A stretch of 64,000 nt of DNA from NCBI RefSeq assembly GCF_003129465.1, contig NZ_QFFF01000001.1:2155501-2219500 (forward strand). Direction: 5' to 3'. The notes beneath the pieces were generated by a model. The model was not told the origin of the DNA and ran no database searches. It saw nothing but the letters and a program-made list of their open reading frames with translations. Source of the DNA: Sphingosinicella humi. GTDB taxonomy: Bacteria; Pseudomonadota; Alphaproteobacteria; Sphingomonadales; Sphingomonadaceae. This document shows positions 43,744-51,714 of this stretch, piece after piece; positions within the stretch are counted from its first letter, which is position 1, and the number at the start of each line of letters is the position of its first letter. Both the position numbers and the translations under genes were made by a program.

Positions 43744-43995
43744 TTACCCGCCGCCCGGGCGCGGAATGGCCGACTGGATCCGGCTGGTATTGTCCCTTTG
43801 CTGACGACGAATGTCGGCCCACTCGCCAGCGGTGTGACAGCTTCTGGACTTGGCGATGCGGCTGCCGGGTTTGGTGATTTCCTTGCAGATTATGCGATCG
43901 GAATTGCCCATGTCTTCGGATAGATTCGCTCTTTGCGCTAGGGCACCGGCTGCTGGAACTAGGGTCAGACACAATACTGCGGCGATGATCCTCAT
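43744..43995 (-). CDS. Small secreted protein, paralogue 3 of 3
   Basis: An 83-residue precursor with a signal peptide (residues 1-20, ending GALAQ) and the shared core DMGNSDRIICKEITKPGSRI then CHTAGEWADIRRQQRDN; the end TSRIQSAIPRPGGG matches paralogue 1. It is the most diverged in the middle. The three genes are spaced 76 and 245 nt apart and each seems to have its own leader. Confidence 0.8.
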   Translation of the reverse strand: MRIIAAVLCLTLVPAAGALAQRANLSEDMGNSDRIICKEITKPGSRIAKSRSCHTAGEWADIRRQQRDNTSRIQSAIPRPGGG

Positions 43996-44085
43996 CAGGT
44001 TTCTCCCTGTCGCTGTGACCTCAATCGATATCGAGTAGCTCCGATCGTTTCGTAACGTAGGTCATAACATATCATTCCAAAATTG

Positions 44086-45213
44086 TCACCGCGGGCGCGG
44101 ATGGACGAGCGCGCGGATCATGCCGCGCAGGGCCTGGATCTCTCGATTGGACCATCCCGCCTTGGTGAGAATGGTGCGCATCGTCTTCTTGGTCGCGGGC
44201 TTTCGGTCGGGTGGGTGGTAATAGCCCGCCGCCTCCAAGGCGGCGTCCATCTGGCCGATCAGCCCCTCCAGCTGCTCCTGCGTGGCGCGGGGCTCCGCGG
44301 GCTCGCCTTCGGTCGGCATCATCAGCGCGGCGTGCTTCGACCATTCATAGGCGACGAGGATCACCGCCTGGGCGAGATTCAGCGAACGGAACTCGGGATT
44401 GATCGGGACGGTGACGATCTTCTGGGCGACGGCCACTTCCTCCGTCTCCAGGCCGGAGCGTTCGGCGCCGAACAGGATGGCGGACGGGCCACCGTTCGTT
44501 CTTATCTCCCTCGCCGCCTCTTCGGGCGTGACGACCGGGATGACGAGGCCGCGCTTGCGGACGGTGGTGGCGTAGACGAACGGGCAGTCCGCCACCGCCT
44601 CGGCGACGCTGTCGAACACGCGCGCCTGCTCGAGCACGGCATCGGCGCCCGACGCGGCGGGACCGGCGGAAGGATTGGGCCAGCCATCGCGTGGGTTGAC
44701 GAGGCGGAGGTCGGTGAGCCCGAAATTCAGCATTGCCCGCGCCGCCTTGCCGATATTCTCGCCGAGCTGGGGACGGACGAGGACGATGGCGGGTGTCCTT
44801 CGAGACGGGCCTTCGCCGTGGCTCAGTCCCTCCTCAGGATGAGCGGGAAGGAATTGAGGTCTGTCGGTATGCTGGTGTCCCCGCTCATCCTGAGGAGCCG
44901 CTGAGCTTGGCGAAGCGGCATCTCGAAGGACGGGCCCGCGTTTCGCAAGGTGGCGCACCGCGTCCCAATCGCCCCGTATCAGCGCTTCCTTCTTGGCCCT
45001 GCTCCAGCCCTTGATCTGACGTTCCGCCGCGAAGGCCTCGTCGCGATCCGGAAAGCGCTCAGACCAGACCAGGGTGACGGGGCGGCGCTTCTCCGTGTAG
45101 CCGGGTATCGCGCCCGTTTGATGCTGCGCCATGCGCTCGTCGAGATTGTCCGTATGGCCTGCGTAGTAACTGCCGTCCGAGCAGCGCAGGAGGTAGGCAT
45201 AGAAATCTTGAAT
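44086..45213 (-). CDS. GIY-YIG nuclease domain fused in frame to TrmJ-type RNA methyltransferase through a repeat
   Basis: One uninterrupted frame holds two proteins that are normally separate. Residues 1-95 are a GIY-YIG (UvrC-like, UPF0213) domain: FYAYLLRCSDGSYYAGHTDN, DERMAQHQTGAIPGY, AERQIKGWSRAKKEALI. About 45 residues encoded by a family C repeat follow. Then a SpoU/TrmH-type methyltransferase (TrmJ, tRNA Nm32) begins at TPAIVLVRPQLGENIGKAAR, with ILFGAERSGLETEEV and VPINPEFRSLNLAQAV. The first ATG is at 45132, inside the GIY-YIG domain; family alignment suggests an ATT start at 45213. The methyltransferase part has no start codon of its own, so either a fused protein is made or internal initiation occurs. 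Confidence 0.8.
   Translation of the reverse strand: MQDFYAYLLRCSDGSYYAGHTDNLDERMAQHQTGAIPGYTEKRRPVTLVWSERFPDRDEAFAAERQIKGWSRAKKEALIRGDWDAVRHLAKRGPVLRDAASPSSAAPQDERGHQHTDRPQFLPAHPEEGLSHGEGPSRRTPAIVLVRPQLGENIGKAARAMLNFGLTDLRLVNPRDGWPNPSAGPAASGADAVLEQARVFDSVAEAVADCPFVYATTVRKRGLVIPVVTPEEAAREIRTNGGPSAILFGAERSGLETEEVAVAQKIVTVPINPEFRSLNLAQAVILVAYEWSKHAALMMPTEGEPAEPRATQEQLEGLIGQMDAALEAAGYYHPPDRKPATKKTMRTILTKAGWSNREIQALRGMIRALVHPRPR
44795..44931. repeat. Palindromic repeat, family C, inside an open frame
   Basis: Arms TCCTTCGAGACGG (44796-) with CTCAGTCCCTCCTCAGGAT, and CTCATCCTGAGGAGCCGCTG with GCATCTCGAAGGA (to 44931), are inverted. It lies in frame between the GIY-YIG and methyltransferase parts of one ORF, so it is translated in this genome if the fusion is real. 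Confidence 0.8.
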
Positions 45214-45220
45214 GAGCCGG

Positions 45221-45404
45221 GTCCTTCGATACGGGCTTTCGCCGCCCTCAGTCCCTACTCAGGATGAGCGGAGCGGGACAAGTGCTCAGGATGAACGGGG
45301 CGGGACAGTATTGGGGCTGAGCGGGGACGGGAGGAGACAAGAATCACTCGATCCCGCTCATCCTGAGGAGCCGCTGAGCCTGGCGAAGCGGCATCTCGAA
45401 GGAA
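45221..45404. repeat. Palindromic repeat, family C, with degenerate tandem parts
   Basis: It begins CTTCGATACGGGC, contains several GCTCAGGATGA and ACGGGGCGGGACA-like pieces, and ends CTCATCCTGAGGAGCCGCTG...GCATCTCGAAGGA. It fills the nrdR to GIY-YIG spacer (about 200 bp) and reaches the first codons of the GIY-YIG gene. No gene or clear promoter is otherwise seen in it. Confidence 0.75.
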
Positions 45405-45417
45405 TCGAAGAACGCTC

Positions 45418-45879
45418 CTATTCCTTGGCTGCCTCTTTCACCGTTCCCGCGAAGTCCTCGAAGTCCTTGGCTTCGCGGAAATCCTTGTAGACCGAGGCGA
45501 AGCGTATGTAGGCGACGGGGTCGAGCGCCTTGAGGCCGTTCATCACCATCTCGCCGATGGTGGTCGCGGCCACCTCGCTCTCGCCGCTGGTCTCGAGCTG
45601 GCGCTGGATGGAGGAAAGGAGCTTGTCGATCCGTTCCTGAGCGACCGGGCGCTTGCGGAGCGCGGTCGAGACGGAACGCTCGAGCTTCGCGCGATCGAAC
45701 GCCTCCCGGCCGCCTCCGGATTTCACCACCGTCAGCTCGCGCAGCTGGACGCGCTCGAAGGTGGTGAAGCGCGCGCCGCAATCCTCGCACTGGCGGCGGC
45801 GGCGAATGGACGCGCCGTCCTCGGTCGGACGACTGTCCTTCACCTGGCTATCCTCATGTCCGCAAAAGGGGCAGCGCAA
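45418..45879 (-). CDS. nrdR: Transcriptional repressor NrdR
   Basis: A 153-residue regulator of ribonucleotide reductase genes. The N-terminal zinc ribbon is [17 protein letters not shown] with the second pair in [12 protein letters not shown]; an ATP-cone follows (about 49-139, [19 protein letters not shown]). It senses ATP/dATP and binds NrdR boxes. It lies 12 nt after glyA, the usual order in alphaproteobacteria. Confidence 0.96.
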   Translation of the reverse strand: MRCPFCGHEDSQVKDSRPTEDGASIRRRRQCEDCGARFTTFERVQLRELTVVKSGGGREAFDRAKLERSVSTALRKRPVAQERIDKLLSSIQRQLETSGESEVAATTIGEMVMNGLKALDPVAYIRFASVYKDFREAKDFEDFAGTVKEAAKE

Positions 45880-45891
45880 TGCTCGTTCCGT

Positions 45892-47202
45892 TTACGGGTA
45901 GATCGGGAAACGGGCGCAGAGCGCGCGCACCCGCGCTTTGACGTCGGCTTCCACGGCCGGATCGCCATGCTCGCCCTTGTCGCGCAGGCCGTCGAGCACG
46001 TCGGCGATCATGTCGCCGATCTCGCGGAACTCGGCGACGCCGAAGCCGCGGGTGGTGCCAGCCGGAGAGCCGACGCGGATCCCGCTGGTCTTGATCGGGG
46101 GCAGCGGGTCGAAGGGGATGCCGTTCTTGTTGCAGGTGATCGCCGAGCGCTCCAGCGCTTCGTCCGCGTCCTTGCCGGTAACGCCGAGCGGGCGCAGGTC
46201 GATGAGGGCGAGATGCGTGTCGGTGCCGCCGGCGACTAGGTCGGCGCCGCGCTCCTTGAGCTTGCCGGCGAGCGCCTTGGCATTCTCGATCACGGCCTTG
46301 GCGTAGGTCTTGAACTCGGGCTGCAGTGCTTCGCCGAAGGCGACGGCCTTGGCGGCGATGACGTGCATCAGCGGGCCGCCCTGGAGGCCCGGGAAGACGG
46401 CCGAGTTGATCTTCTTGGCGATGGCTTCATCGTCGGTCAGCACCATGCCGCCGCGGGGGCCGCGCAGCGTCTTGTGGGTGGTGGTGGTGACGACATGGGC
46501 GTGGCCGAACGGCGTCGGATGCTCGCCCGCGGCGACGAGGCCGGCGAAATGGGCCATGTCGACCATCAGCAGCGCACCCACCTCGTCGGCGATGGCGCGG
46601 AAGCGGGCGAAGTCGATGTGGCGCGGATAAGCCGAGCCCCCGGCGATGATGAGCTTGGGCTTATGCTCCCTGGCGAGCGTCTCGACTTGGTCGAAGTCGA
46701 TCAGGTGATCGTCGGGGCGCACGCCGTACTGGACCGCATTGAACCACTTGCCCGACATGGCGGGCTTGGCGCCGTGGGTGAGGTGGCCGCCGGCGTCCAG
46801 GGACATGCCGAGGATGGTGTCGCCGGGCTTGGTCAGCGCCAGCATGACGGCGCCGTTCGCCTGCGCACCCGAATGGGGCTGGACGTTGGCGAAGCCGCAA
46901 TTGAACATCTGCTTGGCGCGCTCGATGGCCAGCGTTTCGACCGAGTCGGACGGGGCGCAGCCCTGGTAGTAGCGGCGACCCGGATAGCCTTCGGCATATT
47001 TGTTGGTGAGGACGGAGCCTTGGGCTTCCAGCACCGCCTTGGAGACGATGTTCTCGGAGGCGATCAACTCGATCTGGTTCTGCTGGCGGTCGAGCTCGGC
47101 GGCGATCGCATCGGCAACCGCGCTGTCGGCACCCCGCAGCGTCTCGGTGAAGAAGCCGGCCGGCTGCACGTCGTGGAGGTCGTTGGCGGGGCGGCTGCTC
47201 AT
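45892..47202 (-). CDS. glyA: Serine hydroxymethyltransferase
   Basis: A 436-residue PLP enzyme that interconverts serine and glycine with tetrahydrofolate. Marks are [34 protein letters not shown] and the PLP-lysine site [16 protein letters not shown]. The ATG at 47202 ([11 protein letters not shown]) overlaps the end of rpiB by 4 nt (ATGA); the longer open frame is an rpiB shadow. It supplies the same one-carbon pool as the gcv operon elsewhere in the window. Confidence 0.97.
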   Translation of the reverse strand: MSSRPANDLHDVQPAGFFTETLRGADSAVADAIAAELDRQQNQIELIASENIVSKAVLEAQGSVLTNKYAEGYPGRRYYQGCAPSDSVETLAIERAKQMFNCGFANVQPHSGAQANGAVMLALTKPGDTILGMSLDAGGHLTHGAKPAMSGKWFNAVQYGVRPDDHLIDFDQVETLAREHKPKLIIAGGSAYPRHIDFARFRAIADEVGALLMVDMAHFAGLVAAGEHPTPFGHAHVVTTTTHKTLRGPRGGMVLTDDEAIAKKINSAVFPGLQGGPLMHVIAAKAVAFGEALQPEFKTYAKAVIENAKALAGKLKERGADLVAGGTDTHLALIDLRPLGVTGKDADEALERSAITCNKNGIPFDPLPPIKTSGIRVGSPAGTTRGFGVAEFREIGDMIADVLDGLRDKGEHGDPAVEADVKARVRALCARFPIYP

Positions 47203-47657
47203 GCGTTTTCCTTCGCGAAACTGGGGTTGGAGAGTTTCTCGACCCGGCGCTGGTGGCGGTCGCCGCCGAAGGCCGTCGAGAGGAAGACGTCGACGCATTC
47301 CTTGGCCATCTCGATGCCGGTGAGGCGGGCGCCCATGGCGAGGACGTTGGCGTCGTTATGCTCCCGCGCGAGGCGCGCTGAGAGCGGCTCGGAGACGAGC
47401 GCGGCGCGGGCGGCGGGGTGGCGGTTGACGGCGATCGAAATCCCAATGCCGGAGCCGCAGATGGCGACGCCCTTCGTCGCTGCGCCGGAGGCGATCGCCT
47501 CGGCGAGCTTGTAGCCATAATCCGGATAGTCGACCGAGGTGGCGCCTTCGGGACCGAGGTCGATCACCTCATGGCCGAGGCCGCGCATATGCTCGGCAAG
47601 AGCCGCCTTCATCTCGATGGCGGCATGATCGGAAGCGATGGCGATGCGATCGGCCAC
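47199..47657 (-). CDS. rpiB: Ribose-5-phosphate isomerase B
   Basis: A 152-residue RpiB/LacA/LacB family isomerase (ribose-5-P to ribulose-5-P). Marks are [36 protein letters not shown], and the active-site [17 protein letters not shown] with the catalytic Cys. [13 protein letters not shown] is also conserved. It is coupled to glyA by an ATGA overlap. Confidence 0.95.
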   Translation of the reverse strand: MADRIAIASDHAAIEMKAALAEHMRGLGHEVIDLGPEGATSVDYPDYGYKLAEAIASGAATKGVAICGSGIGISIAVNRHPAARAALVSEPLSARLAREHNDANVLAMGARLTGIEMAKECVDVFLSTAFGGDRHQRRVEKLSNPSFAKENA

Positions 47658-47732
47658 GCGCGAGTCTCCATTCCTAGGTTGAGGCCCAGCCTCTAGGGGA
47701 AGGGAGGTGCGAATGCCACAGGATATTGCGCC

Positions 47733-48947
47733 TCAGGCGGCGAGCTTCATCTCCATGCGGTCCCAGATTTCGACGAGCGCGCTGGCGAGTTCGCGCATCA
47801 TCGCTTCGGTGTGGGCCGGGCCGGGCGTGAACCGGAGGCGCTCGGTGCCGCGCGGGACGGTGGGGAAGTTGATCGGCTGCACATAGACGCCATATTCGGC
47901 GAGCAGGATGTCGCTGATCCTTTTGGCCTTGACCGGATCGCCGACCATCAGCGGCACGATGTGGGTGGTCGAGTTCATCACCGGCAGGTGCGCTTCGGCG
48001 AAGATCGCCTTGAGCCTGGCGGCGGCGGCCTGCTGACCCTCGCGCTCCGCCGAGGACTGCTTCAAGTGCTTGACGCTGGCGAGCGCGCCCGCGACCAGCA
48101 CCGGCGACAGCGAGGTGGTGAAGATGAAGCCGGGCGCGTAGCTCCTCACCACGTCGACGATGTTCTTGTCGGCGGCGATATAGCCGCCCATCACGCCGAA
48201 CGCCTTGCCCAAGGTGCCCTCGATGATGGTGAGGCGATGGGCGAGGCCGTCGCGCTCCGAGATGCCGCCGCCCCGCGCGCCGTACATGCCGACGGCGTGG
48301 ACCTCGTCGAGATAGGTGATGGCGTTGTATTTGTCGGCGAGGTCGCAGATCGCCTCGATCGGGCCGATGTCGCCGTCCATCGAATAGACGCTCTCGAACG
48401 CGATGAGCTTGGGCAGCTCCGCCGGCGTGGCGGCGAGCAGTTCCTCTAGGTGAGCGACGTCGTTGTGGCGGAACACCCGCTTCTCGCAGCCCGAGTTGCG
48501 GATGCCGGCGATCATCGAGGCGTGGTTGAGTTCGTCGGAGAAGATGACGCAGCCGGGGAGCAGCTTGCCGAGGGTCGACAGCGTCGCCTCGTTGGAGATG
48601 TAGCCCGAGGTGAAGATGAGCCCGGCTTCCTTGCCGTGCAGGTCGGCAAGCTCGGCCTCCAGCTCGACATGATAATGGGTATTGCCCGAGATGTTGCGGG
48701 TGCCGCCGGCGCCGGCGCCGACATCGTGCAGCGCCTCTTCCATCGCCGCGATCACAGAAGGATGCTGGCCCATGGCGAGATAGTCGTTCGAGCACCACAC
48801 CGTGATCGGCTTCGGCCCGTTATGCCCGGCAAAGCAGCGCGCGTCCGGAAAGGAGCCGCGGTTGCGCAATATGTCGATGAATACGCGATACCGGCCCTCG
48901 GCATGCAGCCGATCAATGGCCTGCGCGAAGATGCGCTGATAATCCAC
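47733..48947 (-). CDS. hemA: 5-aminolevulinate synthase
   Basis: A 404-residue PLP enzyme that condenses glycine and succinyl-CoA in the Shemin route of haem synthesis, typical of alphaproteobacteria. Marks are [31 protein letters not shown], and the PLP lysine in [16 protein letters not shown] (near residue 247). It lies upstream of rpiB-glyA on the same strand, which places glycine metabolism and haem synthesis side by side. Confidence 0.97.
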   Translation of the reverse strand: MDYQRIFAQAIDRLHAEGRYRVFIDILRNRGSFPDARCFAGHNGPKPITVWCSNDYLAMGQHPSVIAAMEEALHDVGAGAGGTRNISGNTHYHVELEAELADLHGKEAGLIFTSGYISNEATLSTLGKLLPGCVIFSDELNHASMIAGIRNSGCEKRVFRHNDVAHLEELLAATPAELPKLIAFESVYSMDGDIGPIEAICDLADKYNAITYLDEVHAVGMYGARGGGISERDGLAHRLTIIEGTLGKAFGVMGGYIAADKNIVDVVRSYAPGFIFTTSLSPVLVAGALASVKHLKQSSAEREGQQAAAARLKAIFAEAHLPVMNSTTHIVPLMVGDPVKAKRISDILLAEYGVYVQPINFPTVPRGTERLRFTPGPAHTEAMMRELASALVEIWDRMEMKLAA

Positions 48948-49027
48948 TTCAATAGCTCCCGGTGCTCGGCCGTCCTTAACGGATCAGGGGTGCGAAAGGC
49001 CAGTGAGAACGGCTCGCAACAGTCCCG

Positions 49028-49825
49028 CTACAGGGTCTCGATGCGACCTAGGCCGTAGGAAATCAACCCTTTTCGGTAAGCCTCGATGTCGGTGGACCGG
49101 CGGGTGAACAGGGCGACGCCTTCGGTTGGCCCGTCCGGCCAGGCATGGTGCCGCGTCAGCCAAGCCGTCCGGCGGGCAATGCCCTCGGCGCCATGGACGA
49201 AGGCGACGGGGTGCGGCGTCGCAGTGGCTAGCTCTGCCTCGACCAGCGGAAAATGCGTGCAGGCAAGGACGATCGCGTCCAGCCGGTCGCCATGGATCTG
49301 GGAGAAGAGACCTTCCAATATGCGGGAATAAGCTTCCCGAGGGGTGGCCTCGCCGCGCAGCTTCGCCTCGGCAAGCTCGACCAGCTCGGCCGACCCGTGG
49401 CGCAAAACCTGGCAGTCGGACGCGAATTCCTCGGTGAGGCGGTCGACATAAGGCTGGCGTACCGTCGCCTCGGTGCCGAGCACGCCGATGACGCGGCTCT
49501 TCGAGAGCGCCGCGGCCGGCTTGATGGCCGGCACGGTGCCGACGATGGGAACGTCCAACGCGGCCCGAACGGCATCCAGGGCAATGGTGGATGCGGTATT
49601 GCAGGCGATGACGATCAGCTCGGGATCGAACCGCTCCGACAGCCGCCCGAGCAGGGCCGGCACACGGGCGGCGATCTCGGCTTCGCTTTTGATGCCATAG
49701 GGATAGCCGGCATTGTCCGCTGCGTAGACGATCGGCGCGATGGGCAGCAGGGCGCGGATCGGCCGCAGCACGGAGAGGCCGCCCACACCCGAGTCGAAAA
49801 TGAGGAGCGGTCGTGCGCCTGTCAT
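49028..49825 (-). CDS. murI: Glutamate racemase
   Basis: A 265-residue cofactor-free racemase that makes D-glutamate for peptidoglycan. The two catalytic cysteines are in LIVIACNTASTIALD and IVLACTHFPLVEAEL; FDSGVGGLSVLRPI is the N-terminal signature. It is a single gene 80 nt upstream of hemA on the same strand. Confidence 0.95.
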   Translation of the reverse strand: MTGARPLLIFDSGVGGLSVLRPIRALLPIAPIVYAADNAGYPYGIKSEAEIAARVPALLGRLSERFDPELIVIACNTASTIALDAVRAALDVPIVGTVPAIKPAAALSKSRVIGVLGTEATVRQPYVDRLTEEFASDCQVLRHGSAELVELAEAKLRGEATPREAYSRILEGLFSQIHGDRLDAIVLACTHFPLVEAELATATPHPVAFVHGAEGIARRTAWLTRHHAWPDGPTEGVALFTRRSTDIEAYRKGLISYGLGRIETL

Positions 49826-49943
49826 GCCGGTTTCTTTAACGGGGCCTATGAGGGGCGCAACCGCTTCCCAATAAACCTCATTAATCCAAATTCTTGCGCG
49901 GGCGTGATTTGCTGGTAGGCTGAAGCTTTCGGGGGATTGTTCC

Positions 49944-50549
49944 GTGACAGTCGAAACGTGGGCCGCGCCGCTTCTGTCATTGCTGCTCGGCTATATTTTG
50001 GGATCGATCCCTTTCGGCGTCCTGCTGACGCGGCTCGGCGGAGCGGGGGACCTGCGTTCGATCGGCTCTGGCAATATCGGCGCGACCAACGTGCTGCGCA
50101 CGGGCCGCAAGGAACTGGCGGCGCTGACCCTGCTGCTGGATGGCGCCAAGGGGGCGGTCGCGGTCATCATCGTGCGGGAGCTGTTTCCGGGCCACGAGCA
50201 GATGGCGGCGCTGGCCGCGCTCGTCGGCCATCTCTATCCGATCTGGCTTCGCTTCAAGGGCGGCAAGGGCGTGGCGACCTTCTTCGGCCTGATGGCGGCG
50301 CTGCATTGGGAGTCGTCGATCTTCTTCGCCGCGCTGTGGCTGGGGACGCTTTCGCTGACGCGTTTCTCCTCGGTCGCGGGAATGTCGGCCGCGCTGATGG
50401 CGCCGGTCGCGGCCGCGGCTTTCCTGCGCTTCGATCTGGCGCTGCTCTATCTCGGGATGGCGCTGCTCGTCATCTGGAAGCATCGCGCCAATGTGGAGCG
50501 GCTGATGGCCGGCACCGAGCCGCGGGTTGGCGGCACCAAGGATGCTTGA
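49944..50549 (+). CDS. plsY: Acyl-phosphate glycerol-3-phosphate acyltransferase
   Basis: A 201-residue integral membrane enzyme with five or so membrane helices, which starts phospholipid synthesis from acyl-phosphate. Conserved loops are SIPFGVLLTR, LRSIGSGNIGATNVLRTG and GHLYPIWLRFKGGKGVAT. Its end overlaps dprA by 8 nt. Confidence 0.96.
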   Translation: MTVETWAAPLLSLLLGYILGSIPFGVLLTRLGGAGDLRSIGSGNIGATNVLRTGRKELAALTLLLDGAKGAVAVIIVRELFPGHEQMAALAALVGHLYPIWLRFKGGKGVATFFGLMAALHWESSIFFAALWLGTLSLTRFSSVAGMSAALMAPVAAAAFLRFDLALLYLGMALLVIWKHRANVERLMAGTEPRVGGTKDA

Positions 50550-51642
50550 GCGGTCCGCGTCGGAAGACCAGATCGCGCGGCTGCGGCTGATCCGCTCCGA
50601 CAATATCGGCCCGATCACCTATTCTCAGCTGCTCGCGCGCTTCGGTTCGGCGAGCGCGGCGCTCGACGCGATCCCGGATCTCGCGGCACGCGGCGGCGGA
50701 CGCGCGCCGAAGCTCGCTCCCCGCGCAGCGATCGAGCGGGAGATGGAGACGGTGGAAGCGCTGGGTGCGCGCTACCTCTTCCTGGGACAAGGACTCTATC
50801 CGCCGCTTCTGGCCGAGTTGGAGACGGCGCCCCCCGCGCTCGTTGTGAAGGGCCACTCGACGCTCCTCGACAAGCCGGCGATTGCGGTGGTGGGTGCGCG
50901 CAACGCGTCCGCGGCGGCCTGCCGCTTCGCGCGGGCGCTGGCGCGAGATCTTGGCGAGACGGGGGTGGTCGTCGTCTCGGGCCTGGCGCGGGGCATCGAC
51001 ACGGCGGCGCATGACGGAGCGCTGGACGGCGGCACCGTCGCGGTCATCGCCGGCGGAATCGATGTCGTCTATCCCCCCGAAAATGCGGAGCGGCAGGCGG
51101 CGATCGCCGAGCGCGGCCTGCTCGTCGCGGAGCAACCTCCGGGGACGGAGCCGCGGGCCCGCCATTTCCCCTATCGCAATCGGATCATCGCCGGGCTGGC
51201 GCTGGGCACGGTGGTGGTCGAGGCGGCGCCGAAATCGGGCTCGCTGATCACGGCGCGCTATGCGGCGGAGTTCGGCCGCGACGTGATGGCCGTTCCGGGA
51301 TCGCCGCTCGATCCTCGCGCGCAGGGCTGCAATCAACTGATCCGCGAAGGCGCCATCCTGATCCAGAATGCCGACGACGTGCTGGAGACGATCCGGCCCT
51401 TCCACCTCCGCCCGGTAGCGCAGCGGCGAGCGGTCTATGAAGGGCAAGTCTCCGATCCGAGCGTCGGCGACGCGGAGCGCCGCGCCGTGCTGGGTCTGCT
51501 CAGCCCCACGGCCGTCCCGGTCGATGAGATCCTGCGCCAGTCGGGGCTCGCGCCCGCGATCGTGCAGACGATCCTGCTCGAGCTGGAACTGGGCGGACGG
51601 CTCGAGCGTCACGCCGGCGGCAGGGTGAGTCTCGCCGGCTGA
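50542..51642 (+). CDS. dprA: DNA processing protein DprA
   Basis: About 366 residues. DprA loads RecA on incoming single-stranded DNA during natural transformation. A SAM-like N-terminal domain (residues 10-80) is followed by the Rossmann domain with AIAVVGARNASAAACRFA and VVSGLARGIDTAAHDGAL, and a winged-helix C-terminus (VDEILRQSGLAPAIVQTILL). The ATG at 50542 overlaps plsY; an upstream in-frame ATG (50527) would extend the overlap. Confidence 0.94.
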   Translation: MLERSASEDQIARLRLIRSDNIGPITYSQLLARFGSASAALDAIPDLAARGGGRAPKLAPRAAIEREMETVEALGARYLFLGQGLYPPLLAELETAPPALVVKGHSTLLDKPAIAVVGARNASAAACRFARALARDLGETGVVVVSGLARGIDTAAHDGALDGGTVAVIAGGIDVVYPPENAERQAAIAERGLLVAEQPPGTEPRARHFPYRNRIIAGLALGTVVVEAAPKSGSLITARYAAEFGRDVMAVPGSPLDPRAQGCNQLIREGAILIQNADDVLETIRPFHLRPVAQRRAVYEGQVSDPSVGDAERRAVLGLLSPTAVPVDEILRQSGLAPAIVQTILLELELGGRLERHAGGRVSLAG

Positions 51643-51714
51643 AATCCGCTTGACGCCGGCTCGCCCGCATCACCACCCTACGCGTACACGCATGAAGGAC
51701 CTGTTGAACCGTTT

